Origin: Edaphochlamys debaryana
Taxonomy: Eukaryota; Chlorophyta; Chlorophyceae; Chlamydomonadales
NCBI GenBank assembly: GCA_016858145.1
Contig: JAEHOE010000002.1
Coordinates: 62,001-126,000 of the forward strand
Direction of reading: 5' to 3'
DNA length: 64,000 bases
Made by a program: the position numbers and the translations under genes. Positions 21,638-32,365 of this stretch are shown in pieces. The notes beneath the pieces were generated by a model. That model saw only the letters and a program-made list of their open reading frames with translations, was not told where the DNA came from and did no database searches. The number at the start of each line of letters is the position of its first letter. The stretch's first letter is position 1.

Positions 21638-22388
21638 TGCAGCTCTTGCTGTGACTGGCTGAGGGGATGGGAGAGGCTGATGGGGCGGAAAGGATGTATG
21701 AAGTTGGGACTTACATCATGCAAGGTGTCAAGCCATGGAGGTTGCCCGGCCCGGCAAATTGTGTATTTTGTCCCAAGCTGCCTGCAAACATACCAACCCC
21801 TGTACTGTAAGCCGCGTATGTCCCTCCCCCTTTACCCCATCGGGTTGTGCTCTTACGGCCGATTTCGAAGTGAATCACCCCCACAATCCTCATGCCGAGG
21901 CTGGAGCGAAGTTGAGCACCCACATCACAACAGCCACGTGCCCGCGCCGTGTGTAATGACCAAGATCATGCCACCCACTACATGTCCCACGTCCTGAAGA
22001 CGCACACTGGATGGCCCTAGAGGCTGAGTCTCGATTGTCCAACCCAGGTAGCCGTGAACCCAGAAGACCAAGGCGGTGACCTTCAGCAAGTATCCGAACT
22101 CAGTAGTACCACATTCCCTGCCCTTTGCAAAGACGGACGCGCATGCGGGCGCGTGTCTGAGCCATGCATGCGACGGGGCAAATCAGCCTTTGTGAAGGCG
22201 AAGGCCCTGTGGCGGAGGGGGTGTGTGTGTGGAGGGGTAGAGTTTGGTTGGACGCATGAAGGATGGTTGAATCCGGGCGTGGATGCGTCGGGGGAGGGCG
22301 GTCGTCGGCTGTAACGCGGAGCGGCAGGCGCTGGGTAGGGGCGGGCAGGAGGTCGCACGCGACAGTGTAGCTGCACGGCACGCCAGGC
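21638..22388. other. Intergenic, 3' flanks of convergent genes
   Basis: Between the stop of the plus-strand gene and the stop of the minus-strand PHD gene. A TTACA at about 21714-21718 is TGTAA on the minus strand and could serve the latter. No further gene seen. Confidence 0.45.
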
Positions 22389-25300
22389 TCACCGGCTGAG
22401 GCCCCACGTCTCGCCCATGGCCGTGACAAGGAACATGATCATGTCGTAGTCGAACGACAGGAGCAGCTCGCTGCCTGAGAAGTAGGCCTTGAGAATGATC
22501 TGCACCCGCAGGCCCGAGTCGGTGCGACGGCGTTCTGGAAGGGGGGGTGCAGGGCCGTAGGAGGGGGTGTAGTGTGAGCCGTTAGCTTTGCCGCGCCAGG
22601 GAGCCAAGGGGTATGGGCACACGCAAGCAAGAAGGGTGGGGCATCCCGGCTGTGCTGGCTCCCCTGTTGCTCACCGCCGCAGTTCCTGGGGTCGAGCTTG
22701 AGCGTGATGGCGCACTCCATGAGGAAGGTCTCGGCGAAGTCGTAGTGCAGCTGCAGGTGGCGCAGGAAGATGGAGAGGGCCTCCACGTAGGCCTCCGGCG
22801 ACACGAAGCCCACGGCCCAGATGTCGAAGTCGGAGAGGTTGATGGCCTCCCGCAGGTGCGCTGGCCGCGCCGCATTGGCCGCCGCCCCGCCGGCGAGCAG
22901 GAAGCCCTTGGGGCCGGGGAAGACGGCGTCGTCGACCAGCAGGTTCTTGCCAGCGGCCTCGACGTTTGCCCTGCGCATGGCGTGCATGACGTTGCCGGCG
23001 GTGCGCAGCAGGGAGAGGCCGGCCTCACGGTAGTCAGGGGGCGCCGCGGCGTTGGACCCATCCGCGTTGGGCGGAGTGTCCAGGAACTGCTTCGCAGCGG
23101 TGGCGCCCATGGCGGGGTAGAGCGGCGAGGGTGGCGGCGGGATCTTCCTGGAGCCGTCCCGGTCCGCTCGGTACAGGTCGTACCAGTGGAGGAGGCACCT
23201 GGAGGGGGGTGCAGGGCGCGGCAGGGAAGTGAGACGGAGGTGTGGGCGGAGGGGTGGAGCGCGTCAAGGTGGTGGTGGGTCGTGTGAGCCGAGCGCAGGG
23301 GCAGTGAAGGGGCTGGGCTCACCGGTCGAGCAGGAACTTCTCGGCGAGGCCCGGCGCGAGGAAGCGGTCGGTGGTGGCGCACTCGTCGCCGGGCAGCATG
23401 GTGCGACTGAGGAGCCACCAGAACATGAACCTGCCCAGGCGGGGCAGGGCGACGTCGAGCGCAGCGCGCAGGAGATCGTGATCGTGGGGCGCCATGTAGG
23501 CGGCCGAGATGCAGGCGATGTCACGGAAGTCGCCGTGCGTGCGGCAGTAGTTGAAGAGGTCGATGATGTCTGCGGGCCATTGGGGGCGGCCAGTGCGGAA
23601 GAAGGGGCGGTCAGGGATGGAGCAGGGTACTGGAAGGGGGCGGGCACTTCAAGGCGGAAGTGAGCAACGGAGCCGCTGGGGTAGGTGCACCAGGGGCAGG
23701 TGTCGGGACGCGGGGGGAGGACTCACACTTCTGGGAGTTGCCGTTGCGCACGGGCCTTGGCGACACGACGACCTGGGGCATGACCAGGGCCTCCTTGCGG
23801 AGCACAGGCGCGACGTCGGCCACTGACGGGATTGAACGGCGGGATGGGACGGAGGGTGAGGTGTGTGGCGTGGAAGGGGACGCAGGCATGGGTGCGGGCA
23901 GGACGGGAAGGTGTCCGCCCTGTGAAGGCATGTTTCGCAATGTCGGAGACCACTCACGCTTGCCCTCCTTGAGGAGCATGAGGTAGCTTGTGCCCTCGTC
24001 GCGGCGGGCGTCCAGGAAGTCCATGCAGAGCTTGTTCATGCGCGGCGAGCCCGGCGCCGGACCGCCGGTGAGGTTATCTGCGGAATGGGAGGGCGAGGAC
24101 GGGGCAAGGGAAGCGGAGGTATGGGGGGGAAGAGCGGGGAGCGGCTGGAGTTGTGCGGGGAGGTAAGGCAGGAGGGGCCAGCGACGTGCGACCGGCGAAG
24201 AGGCACGGCACCCCATGCGTTATGTTGTACTCACCCTGCGGGTCCTTCGCGCAGTGCAGGTCCTTGCTTTCGCGCTGCAGCATGTTGAGCGTGTGGGCGG
24301 TGTAGGTGTCGCGGTAGTGCGCGGCACTGGCTGCGTCACCTGACGGCAAGGGCGGGAGGCAGTGCCGGGTGGGTAGGGGGGTTAGGACATCAGGGGCAGA
24401 TGGAGCAAGGGCGAAAGGGCGCGCATGTGTGCTGGGGTCGGCAGCTACGGGATGACGCTGTGGCAGGGGCAGGGGCCAAGCGTGGGGCCTACACTCTGGA
24501 TGCCGGCCTGACCAACAGGCTCACCGCTCCGGTCACGGTCACGGCCGCTGAGGGTGTCGAGCGCAGCCTTGAGCTTCGCCGTCATGACCATGTCAGCCTC
24601 GGTCGTTGCGTTGAAGAGGGTGCTGGGGATGCGAACGCCCTTCTGGATAAGCGTGCAGAACTGGTCGGGCTGCAGGCTACCTGAGAGGCAGACGGGGCGC
24701 GGATGCAGCAGTAAGTATCGGGCAGGAGGGTGGGCAGGTGGTGCCGATGCTGGTGAAATCACAGCGAGCCCCCAGCGAGTCCCAAGCGGATGGAGGCTGG
24801 TGGAGCACCGGGAGGACCCACTTATGGAGAGGTTGTGGCCAGGGAGCAGCACGTTGACATTGCCGAGGTGGCGGCTGGCAAGGTTGCGGCTGGCCGAGGT
24901 GTCCGGGCCCATGACGAAACGCGCCGCCGCCGGGCCGCCAGCGGCATCGCTGACGGCGGGCGGCAGACCTGCAGGTTGTGACGCGAGCGGGAAACGGGTT
25001 ATGAGGAACGATGCCCCGGTTGGACAGTACCGGCGCCAGCAAGCCGCAGCTCGACCCAGGCTGCATCTTACCCTTGCGTGTGACGGACACCTTGCGGCGC
25101 TGAGAGCCATTGCCTGCCATAGCTACCTGCAAGCAGGAATCGCAGAGGCCTCATTGTTTACCGCAGGCGGACGCCGAGGTGGCCGCCGAGGGAAGTCAAT
25201 GCCGTCAAGCGGCAGAGGCGCCACACAGACAGCTGGGCGCACAAAGTGTTCGTGGCAGACATGACCCCTTGCCGAGCAAGCGGGGGGCGGGTTCACAGCT

Positions 25301-26647
25301 TCTCATCCTTTCATGCTTGCCCTTGCCATGCTTCCTGCCTTCTTACCAGGACAAGGCGCCTTGCCGAGACGCACGCATCCAGGGCAGTACCAGTCCCCTT
25401 CTGGCTCCTCCCCGCTGGCAATCCGTGGCCGCAGGCAGAATCCGTGCCACCCCTTGTCGCACCCATCGCAGATGAGCATCGCTGCGGCTCCATCACTCCG
25501 CTTGCACCACTCGCATGGCAGGTTGGCGGGAGGGATGCGGGACCCTGCAAGCAAGTAGGTCAGCGTCAGCCACAGCACGACCAAGCAAGGCAGGTGCTGC
25601 AGTCAGACCAACACACCAAGCCGCACCTGCAGGTGCACAAGGCGGCAGTGCAGCTGGGGGCTCGACGTCCGCCACAGCTGCAGCGGGAGCCCCTGCGGAA
25701 CAGCGTGGACAACGTGAGAGACACATTGCAGGGGCATGCCTGGTGTAGTGAGGCCCACCGACCTGCAGCCAACTGCATGGAAGCAGCGTCGCGTAATGCG
25801 GAGCGGAGCTGTTGCCCGTAGCCCTCTTCAAACGTGGCCACGGCCCCTGCAGAGCAGTACGACACAAGGTGAAGCGGCTGCATGGCATCTTCACTCCTGC
25901 AGTGCTGTGCCTCACGTGCGTTTGCGCAAACGGCGAGAACGGCATCAAGGTCTGCAGGCACCTTCACAGCAGGAACCGCAGGGCCGCGGGGGCCGAAGTA
26001 CACACGGTGCGGGACAGCCTTGGCGTAGGTGCGGGACACTTCCATTGCACGAGCAGCTGCACTCTTCCATGGCAACAGGAGCGCCACGACAGTGGCTACA
26101 GGTACTGCGTTATGTGCTGACGCACTTGCCACCACGTCAGAGAGCTCTGTCGGGGGCACATGGAAGGGGTTCAGTCACCCACACGCCGAGCCGCACACAC
26201 CGACCACCCACCCCTGTCACGTCGCTCTGCAGGCTTCGGCTTCAACTTACGACTGGGCGCGGCCGGGGCACGTGTAGTGCGGTCGCCGAGAGCCACAGCA
26301 AGCTGGGGAGCCGTCATGGCCGCCATCAAGGCGGCTCGCAAGCGAGGCCCCGCCGGTCCAGCCTCAAAGTTCAGCACCGCGTCCGGATGACGACACAGCG
26401 CCAGGATTTCGTCGACACCAACAGCGGTAGTGACAGCTAACTCCAGACGCGCGCCTCGCGGGCCTGCAGCAGGCTTGCATTGGGCCTTTGTCTGCGCGGC
26501 AGCTCCGAATGTCCTCTTCACATCGAGGTCTACTGCAGTGCCTGACTTCTCAGGATAGAGCAAAGCGACGATGGAGCGCACTGGCGCAGCGTTGTGTTCG
26601 CGAATCGTGAGGAGCAACGCACTCTCGGCTGCTGAAGCGACTGCCAT
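22389..26647 (-). CDS. PHD-finger protein with duplicated N-terminal domain, unknown function
   Basis: Twelve exons: 26647-26251, 26146-25763, 25544-25375, 25126-25072, 24968-24822, 24680-24525, 24339-24235, 24077-23958, 23822-23727, 23569-23323, 23198-22675, 22534-22389; all phases match and the sum is 848 codons plus stop. Exons 1 and 2 encode two copies of one ~120-residue domain (VRSIVALLYPEKS versus VATVVALLLPWKS, each followed by a PRG turn and a LALC/LAVC segment). Exon 3 is a PHD finger: CEWC, CDGC, WHGFC, WYCPGC, the Cys4-His-Cys3 pattern for histone-tail reading. The rest (FMFWWLLSRTMLPGDE, INLSDFDIWAVGFVSPEAY) I do not recognise. The exon 3/4 junction is the weak point: the stronger donor at 25346 would be out of phase, and an ATG at 25120 could start a separate downstream gene. 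Confidence 0.7.
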
Positions 26648-26769
26648 ACTGTCAGGTGGGCTTCGGCTAGTGGAAGTGTGTTCCTGTGGCGTGTGAACTT
26701 TGAGACCAGTGCATGATGACCGGCGGGCCCATCGACCCATCGTATCCCCCGTCGTCCCATCCCCCGTCG

Positions 26770-27545
26770 CAGGCGAGCAGAGGAAGCGGAAGCCGAGCCC
26801 CAAGGCGGCGGAAACGGCGGCGCAGACCGCAGCGGCGGCCGGTCCCGCCGCCGCGAAGGGTGAGAGTTGGCTTGGATTCACGCCGCTGGCTGTCCGATGC
26901 GGATTCTGAAATAGTGCAGTTGCTGTCCAGGTGATGACTCCGACCTCTTCGACGAGCCACCGGGCGGCCGCAAGAAAGGTATGTTGTTGGGGAGAGGCGG
27001 CACGAGTCCCTTGACACACCTGGACTATACAACAAGTTGCCTGTTTCATTGCAGCGGCGAGCGGCAACAAGGCGAACGCGGTGCCGGCCACGGCAGCGGG
27101 TGCTGGTCACGACCTCTTCGACAAGGCACCGGCAACCCGCACGAAAGGTAGATGGGGAGAGAGGTGGCAGGAGTCACTTGAGACACCTGGACTTTACACC
27201 AAGTTGCCTGTTTCACTGCAGCGGCGCGCAGCGACAAGGAGAACGCAGCGCCGGCCGCGGCAGCGGGTGAGAACTTTGCATGGGGGCTCTTAGGCGCTCC
27301 GTTCGCCCAGCTTACCGTCATGTATGCCTTGTGCAGGGGCCGGCGGCACCGCGAAGGCGGCGCGCAGTAAGGCCGGGCGCGCGGGTGGGTTCAGCTTGTG
27401 TCCGGCCAGGACTTTACTTGTCCCTGTTCCCGCATTTTGCAGACTCGGGCAAGGCTGCTGTTCCGGCACCGGCTGGTGGGCCGAGCCAGGCGCAGCGCAG
27501 TGCCGCTCTGAGACTGGCCGCGACTAAGGTGGTGGCACTCGGCAG
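26770..27545 (+). CDS. Basic Ala/Lys-rich protein, N-terminal part
   Basis: Six phase-consistent exons: about 26772-26859 (GEQRKRKPSPKAAET), 26931-26978 (DDSDLFDEPPGGRKK), 27055-27147, 27222-27266, 27337-27384 and 27443-27545 (ending ALRLAATKVVALG). The product is low-complexity, rich in Ala, Lys and Pro, with an RKRK cluster like a nuclear localisation signal. The first exon follows an acceptor-like TCGCAG and no in-frame ATG was found; an ATG at 26713 is in another frame. It is divergent from the PHD gene, starting within ~130 bases of it. Exon 3 with its flanking introns is a duplication (see the repeat entry). Continuation beyond 27545 is unclear; the exons at 28.9-29.8 kb may belong to it. 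Confidence 0.5.
26931..27222 (+). repeat. Tandem duplication of an exon-intron unit (~169 bp)
   Basis: The introns at 26979-27054 and 27148-27221 are nearly the same sequence (GACACACCTGGACTATACAA versus GAGACACCTGGACTTTACAC, both ending CAAGTTGCCTGTTTCAYTGCAG minus a base or two), and the exon segments before them both encode DLFD followed by a basic tail. Confidence 0.8.
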
Positions 27546-28960
27546 GTAGGTGAAAGGCACCTTGGTCGGCTGTTCGCTGCAGGCAGCCGGTCTGGCCTTG
27601 ACGTTCATCTTGGGTGCAGGTCCGCCGACCAGCTGTAAGATGGCAACAGGCAAGGCACCACTGTGTGGTACCTGAGTGCTTGGCGGGGCTCCTTGGGTTT
27701 TGGAGGGCCTCCCATAATCTCTTGGTCATTCTACGACATCCATGGCCCCCCCTCCCTTCGCCCCCACAGGTTATAGACCTGTACGTGGAGGAGTGGAGGA
27801 GACGGCCCTGCCGCCAGAGCTGGCGGGAGTAGACGGCTGGAGTCGGAGGCGGCTGGAGTCGGAGGCGGCCCAGCGTAACGTTTGGTCATCGACAGAGCGG
27901 CCTCCAGGTGCAAGGGGCCGTAGACGGCCAGACGAGGGGGGGCATATGGAGGCGAGAACTTGATTGATGGAGAGGAAGCGGGTCGGGCAAGGAGGGGGGC
28001 CCCATCTAAGGGGGCCTGAGACCTGGCTCCTCGGGCTGCGGAGAGAGGGGCTACAGGAGCCGGCAACGTCAAGCCACACGGCATTGTAACCGTATGCGTG
28101 CATTCTATGGCCCGTCCCCTACCGGCAGCGTACAGCCGCACGGCGGCAGCGTGTGCATAGGTGCCCCGTACCCGCCCCCCATGGGGCCCTATACCGCTAG
28201 ATACCGCTGGGGCCCTGCCGGGGCCCTGCGGGGGGCCCCCACCGCAACATGGGGTGTGGTACTGGGGGGCTGGGGGTTTACCCCCCCCAGGGGCCCCCCG
28301 CGGGCTCCCGACGGCGCATGGGGGGGCCCCCAGGGGCCTGGTGGGGGCCGACATCGTGCAACAGGGCCAAAGGGCAAGGAAGGTGCTGGGCCCGGCAAGG
28401 TGCCGGGGGTGTCGGCCCGGCCCGGCGTGCAATGCTTGCATCTGAGCGGCACGAGCTTCTGAGCGTACGACCTGAGCTGGGCTTCGCGCACCTGCGCGTG
28501 TGCGGACGTTGTGCCGAGCACGTAGAGCGAGGCCGAGCACGAGGGCAAGCTTGCTCGTGGGCGCGCCGAAGCGGCCTCCGAAACGGTGCAGGGGTACTTA
28601 TCTGCCTCCTTCACCGCATGAGGCATGCGGAGGGGCGCCAGGGCGCGAAAAGATTCCCCGGTCAAGTTTGTGACCGTTGGGCATGCCGGAAATGCTGTCG
28701 CATAGGTCGCACGCAGCGACCCAACTGCCGTAGCTCGCCCGCTCCATCAGGTTGGTGTCACCACAAGGTCCGGTGAGGGTCAACGGGGCGCGCCGGGCGG
28801 CGGTCGTGAAGATGGCTCGCGCGATGCTGACAGTATCTCGCTCGGCGCTCGCTGTCTCGCTCCATCGATGGCCACAAGGCCTCCGTCGCAGGCCTTCATA
28901 TCGCCAGACCGGGCGAGGATTGCGATTCCGGGCCTCCCGCGCGCGCAAGTCCATCCATAA
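27546..28960. other. Repeat-like GC-rich spacer
   Basis: No gene supported. Has a tandem CTGGAGTCGGAGGCGG pair at about 27838-27869 and, at 28160-28400, dense G and C runs (CCCCCCATGGGG, GGGGGGCCCCC) capable of strong hairpins. It separates two groups of plus-strand exons. Confidence 0.45.
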
Positions 28961-28964
28961 CAAG

Positions 28965-29755
28965 TCCGAGACATTCCGACACCGATCTCGGGATACATGG
29001 GCTGCATAACAAGACGCTGCTCTGGGACCACAAGGACACCACCGGGGAGCAGCGGGCGGAGTGGGTGGCCAACCAGGCCCAGGACGTGGCCAACCACCTG
29101 CTCGTCCAGTGCAACATCAGGACCGCGGGTGAGTACCTTCGTGGCAGGGCTTGGGATTGAGTGAGGTCTGACGCTTGGGCTTGGGCTCTGGCATATCGCG
29201 TACTGCATCTTGTGCCGACTCTGCCTTTCCGCTCTCCTACCTATGCAGACGTCGCCCGGAACTTTGTGACCTACCTGTGGGACCCTTCCAAGGAGCTGAA
29301 GCCCCAGCGAACTGGGCTCACGGAGGCCATTATCACGCAGAGGATGCGGGAGGTCATGGCCAAAGAGGCGGCGCCTGCGGCCGAGGCCAGGGCGGTGGCC
29401 GCCGGTGGCGCGGCCGGCGGCACGGCCGCGGACAGGGCAGTGGAGGCGGCGGTGGGGGGGGGGTGAGGAAGACGCCGCTGCTGGAACGAAGCTGCCGTCG
29501 AATCCGCGGAAGCGGCCACAGAAGCAGCCCGAGGAGCAGCCGCCAAAGCTCATTCCCAAGCCCAGCTTGCGGGCAGCGGCCGCCGCAGAGGCAGTCGCAG
29601 CAAGCGCTTCCGGAGAAGAGGGTGGAGGGGAGGGGGGCGGGAACGGCGGGAAGGGCGGGAAGACGGGGGGCTCAACGTCGAAAGAGCTGTTGGCCAGAGT
29701 TCAGCAGGCAACGGGAAGGGGTGGGGGCAGGGAGCGTAGGGCTGTGGGACGGTGA
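28965..29755 (+). CDS. Hypothetical protein exons (C-terminal part), poly-G frameshift
   Basis: An exon ending at 29128 (LLWDHKDTTGEQRAEWVANQ, ARDVANHLL-like helix) splices in phase 1 to 29249 onward (DVARNFVTYLWDPSKELKPQ, TGLTEAIITQRMREVMAKEA). That frame stops at 29464-29466 just after a run of about ten G. The overlapping frame that starts near 29405 continues as a basic tail (KLPSNPRKRPQKQPEEQPPK) to a stop at 29753-29755. A one- or two-base slip in the G run would join them. It may be the end of the Ala/Lys-rich gene upstream. No family recognised. Confidence 0.45.
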
Positions 29756-30817
29756 GAGCACATGGGCCAGGGAGGCCGGGCCCGGGGGGGTTGCTGACTG
29801 GCAGTCTACTACTGACGGGATGACGGGACTAAAACTGCACAGGATTATTACACGCATGCGAGCATGGACGGATGCCTGCTTGCCTGGTTACGGCTGAATG
29901 CTTGCCTGGTTTGCGCATACATTGCTACCAGCTAGGCTGGTTCTAGAACCATGGACGGATGAATGCTCGGCGGACTGCTGGACGCTGGTTACACGGGTCG
30001 TATTACGGGTCGTGTTACGTAGAGCTCGTGTAACGGTTCGTGGTACGAGTGCCCCTCGAACCACAGGGTAACCCGTGGTACGGGTCGGGTTAACAAGGGG
30101 GGCGTACCACGGGGTAACCCGTGGTACGGGTCGGGTTAGGGAGGGGGCTGTATCACGGGGGCAGGTCGTTGTACGTGACAGGGTCGTTACACGGGGCGTA
30201 GGACGGGACCCCCACTCCCATAGGGGGGCTTATAAGCCCCAGATCATAGATAGTACGAAGCCTCTGGGACAGAGGAACAGAAAGTGCCGAAGACAAGGAC
30301 GAATGGCTCCGGCTTACAGCACCCAGAGCAGCAAAGTCGCGCAGAAGAAGTTCAAAACTGAGCGTGGGCCATACAGCAGCACATGCACGCGCAAGAGTCA
30401 TGGGGCCATGCGGACTGCGAGAGCGGGCATGCGCGTACCAATGCTCAGTCTCCAGGGCATTTGTACATGACCGCAAGGCACACAGCATTCTCCGCCCGCC
30501 CTTTCCCGCCCTCATGCATGCGCAACATTTTTAGAGAGAGTTTGTCCATAAATCCGCGAGTCTCTCCTCTGCTTAAGCACAGGGGCAAGTCGCGCCCAGT
30601 AGACAAACTGCTAGTGAATACCCCAAAGAGGATCAATGGATTGCATGAAGAAAGGCATGTGCTGTGCCTTGCTTACGCCACATGTGGTGCGTGGCGCAGC
30701 AGCGCGCAGCTAGCAATGGAATCAATCAGCAGGCATTGTGCGTGCACCCCAGCTGCAAGGCAGCCTTCAGCTTTGCTTGAGCGGTACGTGGGCATTTACT
30801 GAAGATGACCCTGGGTA
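29756..30817. other. Intergenic with 26-bp repeated motif
   Basis: Contains two copies, 46 bp apart (30067 and 30113), of GGTAACCCGTGGTACGGGTC plus six more bases, within a region of related GGTACGGGT/GTTACACGGG motifs (about 29985-30200). A TTACA at ~30313 is TGTAA on the minus strand and is a candidate poly(A) signal for the giant gene. No gene seen. Confidence 0.45.
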
Positions 30818-32365
30818 CTAGTTGAAAGCCTCCACATGAATCGGACAAAACTCGTACGCCGTACTAGAAAAAGCGTAGACACATGTACCAGGTCCTGCCA
30901 GGTCCCCGCAGACGTCTTGGAGCGTTGCACACCTGATGCCACCAGGGCCAAGAGCAGATTTGTGAGAGGAAATGGAAAGCAAGTCAGGGATGCATGTCAA
31001 CAAGCAGAGCGCCAACGCCTCGAATGGGTGAGGACGGTGGGAGCGAGTTCAGGCTGTGCGCTTGATGAGTTATCAGTACACCACCCACCCAGTAGCAGGG
31101 CATAAACGCACTCACTTTGTGGTGGGCCTGAAGCGGAGCATGAGTCGGTTGCCGGGCAGCGCTGCCTGCTCCGGGCTGAGCTCCACCCGGGCCACCTTGA
31201 GCAGGGCGCACTCCATGGCCGGGTCCCTCCGGCTGCCAGGGAAGGAGTAGGTGTCGTAGTGCGCCGCGATGCCGGTGACAAGGGCGGGCTGCGGAGCGAG
31301 GCAGGATGGAAGCAGGGAGGGAGGGTTGAGGAATGGCGCATGTGGGGTGCACGCGGTGGTGGCAGGTTTTGCCAACCTCAGCGAGGCTAGTTGCATGGGT
31401 CTTCCAACCGTTGCACTTCATGAGCACGCGCATGACACGCAGCTTTGACTAGGGTGGCAGCCTCGGCCACGGCAGCAGCCGCCCTCGCACCTCTGCAACC
31501 CCGGCGGTCAGTAGTGTGCCGTACACAGCACTCCCCTCGCAACGGGGTGGAGTCAGAATCTGATGAGGGGGAGCAAAGGGGTTGGCGGAATTTGTAGGCG
31601 GGAGATCAACACAGCAGAGGACTGCTGAATACCTTGAGCCCGGCCATGTGCACCCCTAATGTGCATGCTCACCATGATGGCATAGGTGCTCTTGGCTCCA
31701 GACACGGGCTCAACGGGCGGAATCTCAAACACGACCTCGCGCCAGCCATCTCTGGCGATGCGGGTCGTGACGTTGCTCTGCAACGTGTACGGCACCTTGT
31801 TCTTTGCATTCCGTTTGACGCAGGGTCCGAACACGGGACTGCAGAGCTGCCAGTCTGGGAGGGGCGGCGGCGGGTTCGGCGGGGACGGCAGCTGTGGTGG
31901 TGCCGGGGGAGGCGTGGAGGGCGGTGAGGGTGGGGCACGGGCCGTGCAAGAGGACAGCCGCGGGACGCCCCTGGTTAGGAAGGCCTTGGCCGCGGCGGTA
32001 TGACTCAGCAGCAAGGCCTCCGGCATCAGCCGCAGCAGTGCGCCTGAGGAGGAGAGGGTCCAAACGGCAGCAAGGAAGACTCAGAGGCAAGGGAATCCAA
32101 AAGCGGGGAGCTCAGTGGTGCATGCAGGCTTATGGGAGGCTTGGAGAGGTGCCACGTCACGAGAACCCTAACGTAGCGACCGCTCACCTCCCTCCTCCAG
32201 CCTTGCCTCGGGAGCGACCGCGCCGGTCCCCAAGGCGCAGCTGATGGCCTCAGTCACGGCCGCGCCGGCCAGTACGACGAGGCTGTCTCCATCAGCTCGC
32301 TGTACGGCATCTGTCCATCCGGGCTGGCCCGCGCCTCCCAGGAGCTCGCCCGTAGAAGCTCTCAC
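30818..32365 (-). other. C-terminal tail exons of the giant gene
   Basis: 32365-32188 ([17 protein letters not shown]), 32043-31673 (short Pro-rich stretch, then [16 protein letters not shown] and [20 protein letters not shown]), 31288-31116 ([18 protein letters not shown]) and 30863-30818 ([14 protein letters not shown], stop TAG). If the AAG|TGAGTG at 31116 is not spliced, the protein ends there at TGA; the sequence AAA|GTGAGTGCG is a strong donor and the downstream exon fits in phase 2. The first acceptor (GATCAG|GTG at 32366) is the least certain. Confidence 0.6.

Noticed and set aside
28160..28400. Coding frames in the GC-run region
   Set aside because: Frames on both strands are Gly/Pro/Ala runs produced by G and C homopolymers with no splice-consistent continuation.
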